Assembly: GCA_038503065.1 (NCBI GenBank)
Contig: JBCAMK010000007.1
Span: 1,426,001-1,490,000, forward strand
Reading direction: 5' to 3'
DNA length: 64,000 bases
Origin: Paragyromitra xinjiangensis
Taxonomy: Eukaryota > Ascomycota > Pezizomycetes > Pezizales > Discinaceae
Made by a program: the position numbers and the translations under genes. The stretch's first letter is position 1, and every line of letters begins with the position of its first letter. Positions 62,001 to 64,000 of this stretch are shown here, piece after piece. A model generated the notes under the pieces. The model was not told where the DNA came from and did not search any database. It was given only the letters and a program-made list of their open reading frames with translations.

Positions 62001-64000
62001 GTGGAGATTTCGATCCTTCCGAAAGCGCCAAATCTTACAAAGTTCAGGCTTTCAGGGCATCTTCCGGTTCTCCACGCTTCTTTGTCTGATAAGAAGTATA
62101 AGGCATTGATGAAGATTATCGATGTGGCGATTCCGAAACTTGATGACGAGGAATCTTTAAGCCCGAAAAAGCCAGTAAGACAACCAACCCAAGATCAACA
62201 GCCCGAAGGCTACGCGGAGCTTCGGCGTCCAAGTGCTTTCCAATTTGCTGCCCAGAAAGAACTGGTGTTGGACGATGAGGACAGTGATGATGAACACGAA
62301 CAATTCGAGGAAGCTTCTGATGGAATCCCCGATGATTCCCCAAGTATTCACCAACGGACATTCGAGCTGAAGTTCACTGTGGGGAAGTTGCAGGGGTCAC
62401 TGTTTCGGGCAGATCCAGAAGGAGTGAACCCAGATAAAGAGTTAGTTCTTCTCGTTGCTGAACATTTTGCTTTGGATTTCTACATCAGGCCATTTGATAT
62501 GGGAGCGGAGGTAGTCCTCAAATCATTGAACGTGGAAGACCTTATCGATGAGGATCCCTCACCAGATTTCAAGCGAATAGTCACTTCCGATGGCCTTCAA
62601 GAGCAGACAAATGATAGCCCTCTCTTCTTCGTCAAGTACGTCAAAGTCAATCGAGAGTCACCGGAGTTTATGACTGTCTTTGAAGCCATTGAAACGAATG
62701 TAGATGTATCTATATCAACCATCAATGTTGTTGTGACCCGAAAAACGGTCCTCACCCTACTTGATTTCATCATCACCACATTTACGAATCCCGGGGTACC
62801 GGCAGAACCCCAAACAAAGAGGATAGAAGACGCAGGCGACGAGAAAGAAAACGAGAAGACAGATCAAGCCCAGGCCAACAAGACAGTCCCCGAGGCTGAC
62901 AAAATTCGCGTTAAAATCGATTTGGATAGTATCGCTCTTATCCTGAATAATGACGGAATTCGTCTCGCTACATTGAGCCTTGCTAGTGCTGATGTCGGGA
63001 TTTTCCTCATGGGTAAGACTATGCGAATTGGGGCACGTCTCGGCAATTTTTCGCTTTTTGATGATATCAACGAGGGCGCTGGGGAGAGCTCGCCTTTGCG
63101 GCAATTGGTGAGCATTCAAGGAGATGAGCTTGCTGACTTTCGCTATGAAACCTTTGATCCCGAGGTCAAAACTTCCTACCCGGGCTACAATTCGTCGATT
63201 TACCTCCGTTCTGGATCTATCAAGGTCAACTTTGTGGAAGAGCCGTTCCGTAAGATCATCCAGTTCGCCGTCAAATTTGGAAAGATGCAGGCCCTTTTCA
63301 ATGCTGCTCGCCAGGCGGCCGTCAACCAAGCTAGTACACTTCAGGAGAATGCAGATAAAATCCATTTTGATATTATTGTTCGGACACCAATCGTAGTGTT
63401 CCCACGGGTTATCACTAAGGACAATGTGCAACGAGACGTGTTAACGGCTTACCTGGGAGAACTTTATGCGCAGAACAAGTTTGTGCCGCTCGAGGATACC
63501 GAGAATTCCGTTATCGTCAACAAAATCTCAGCTGGCATTAGAAAGACTCGACTTACATCGCAGTTTTATTTCGAGAGTGGCGAGAAAGAGGAACTCGAGT
63601 TACTCGATAAACTAGACCTCACTTTTGCAATTACATATTTAGAACACATGGCAAATGCTGAGAGACCAGATCTAGTGGTAAGTTTCTTGTAATATTTGTC
63701 GAGATAACTTCAGGACTGACTTCCCCCACAAGATTGAGGGCCGCATGTCCGATCTTAATTTGAAATTAACGCAAACCCAATTCAAGTTCCTTTTGGAGCT
63801 TTCTCAATCAATTCCAGCCGTGTTCTCTGGTGAGCCGGAGGACGAAAACATTATCGATGAACTGCCTTCGGAAACGGCTGAGCCGGCCAAGGAAGTAATG
63901 CATCAAAAAGAGGATGCCTCGAAATCTGATAAAGTTGTACATTTGCATCCCGAGCTTGGAGTTGGATCAGATACCTGGACCAAGCTTGATATGGTTTTTG
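59079..64000 (+). CDS. VPS13: VPS13 lipid-transfer protein (5' part, truncated by window edge)
   Basis: VPS13 is a very long bridge-like lipid-transfer protein at membrane contact sites. Exons: 59079-59093, 59165-59196, 59248-59295, 59351-59390, 59451-59515, 59587-59674, 59771-59920, 59976-60047, 60100-61842, 61899-63677 and 63733 to beyond the edge. These give about 1,433 codons of an expected 3,000 or more. The chorein N-terminus is clear: MLEGL, [34 protein letters not shown] in pieces, ALDQMKLPLNV, GHLGQLTLQIPWSNLKGKPV, EDVYLLAAP, then DNLQITVKNIHIRYEDS and HPFALGFTLEEFSAVST. The repeating-beta-groove region follows. Exons 1-8 are small (15-150 nt) while exons 9 and 10 exceed 1.7 kb each. 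Intron 7 (59921-59975) begins with GC rather than GT. The exon 6/7 acceptor could be 59767 or 59770, which changes one residue. The 3' part lies outside the window. Confidence 0.93.

Overview
The window comes from a filamentous ascomycete fungus (Pezizomycotina). A Leotiomycetes-type genome is my guess, but the class cannot be fixed from sequence alone. The reasons are short spliceosomal introns (mostly 50-125 nt) with GTRNGT-like donors and CTAAC/CTAAT branch sites, eukaryote-only gene families (HORMA/PHD Hop1, YTH reader, ESCRT-III Vps2, i-AAA protease Yme1, cytosolic eL8, VPS13), pyrimidine-rich 5' leaders and T-rich 3' flanks. No viral, plasmid, bacterial-operon or CRISPR content was seen.

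Layout. 0-5 kb: a YTH-domain m6A reader on the minus strand. 5-8.5 kb: the meiotic chromosome-axis protein HOP1 on the plus strand, head to head with it. 9.2-13.6 kb: a MYND zinc-finger protein and the mitochondrial i-AAA protease YME1, both minus. 14-14.8 kb: ESCRT-III VPS2, divergent from YME1. 15-30 kb: a long gene-poor tract with one weak ORF. 30.3-31.9 kb: a four-finger C2H2 transcription factor behind a 1-kb leader that contains no ATG. 32-37.5 kb: gene-poor. 37.5-40.3 kb: an ornithine-cyclodeaminase-family gene (minus) divergent from an AlkB-type DNA dealkylase (plus). 40.3-49.9 kb: gene-poor. 49.9-57.1 kb: four-gene-family minus-strand block of glycerol kinase, ribosomal protein eL8 and a mitochondrial DUF3429 membrane protein. 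59-64 kb: the 5' part of VPS13, running off the right edge.

Most genes are housekeeping and independent of each other; there is no biosynthetic cluster. Gene structures were rebuilt by hand from reading frames, splice signals and remembered family conservation, so small exons and terminal exons carry more doubt than the cores. About half the window (15-30 kb, 32-37 kb, 40-50 kb) has no recognisable gene. I found no clear new biological system. The best leads are the 1-kb ATG-free leader, an intergenic TACATGTA palindrome found at least 13 times, a 172-bp TA-flanked MITE, two reading-frame-required GC-AG introns, an eL8 gene whose first coding exon is only the start codon, and the head-to-head YTH/HOP1 pair.
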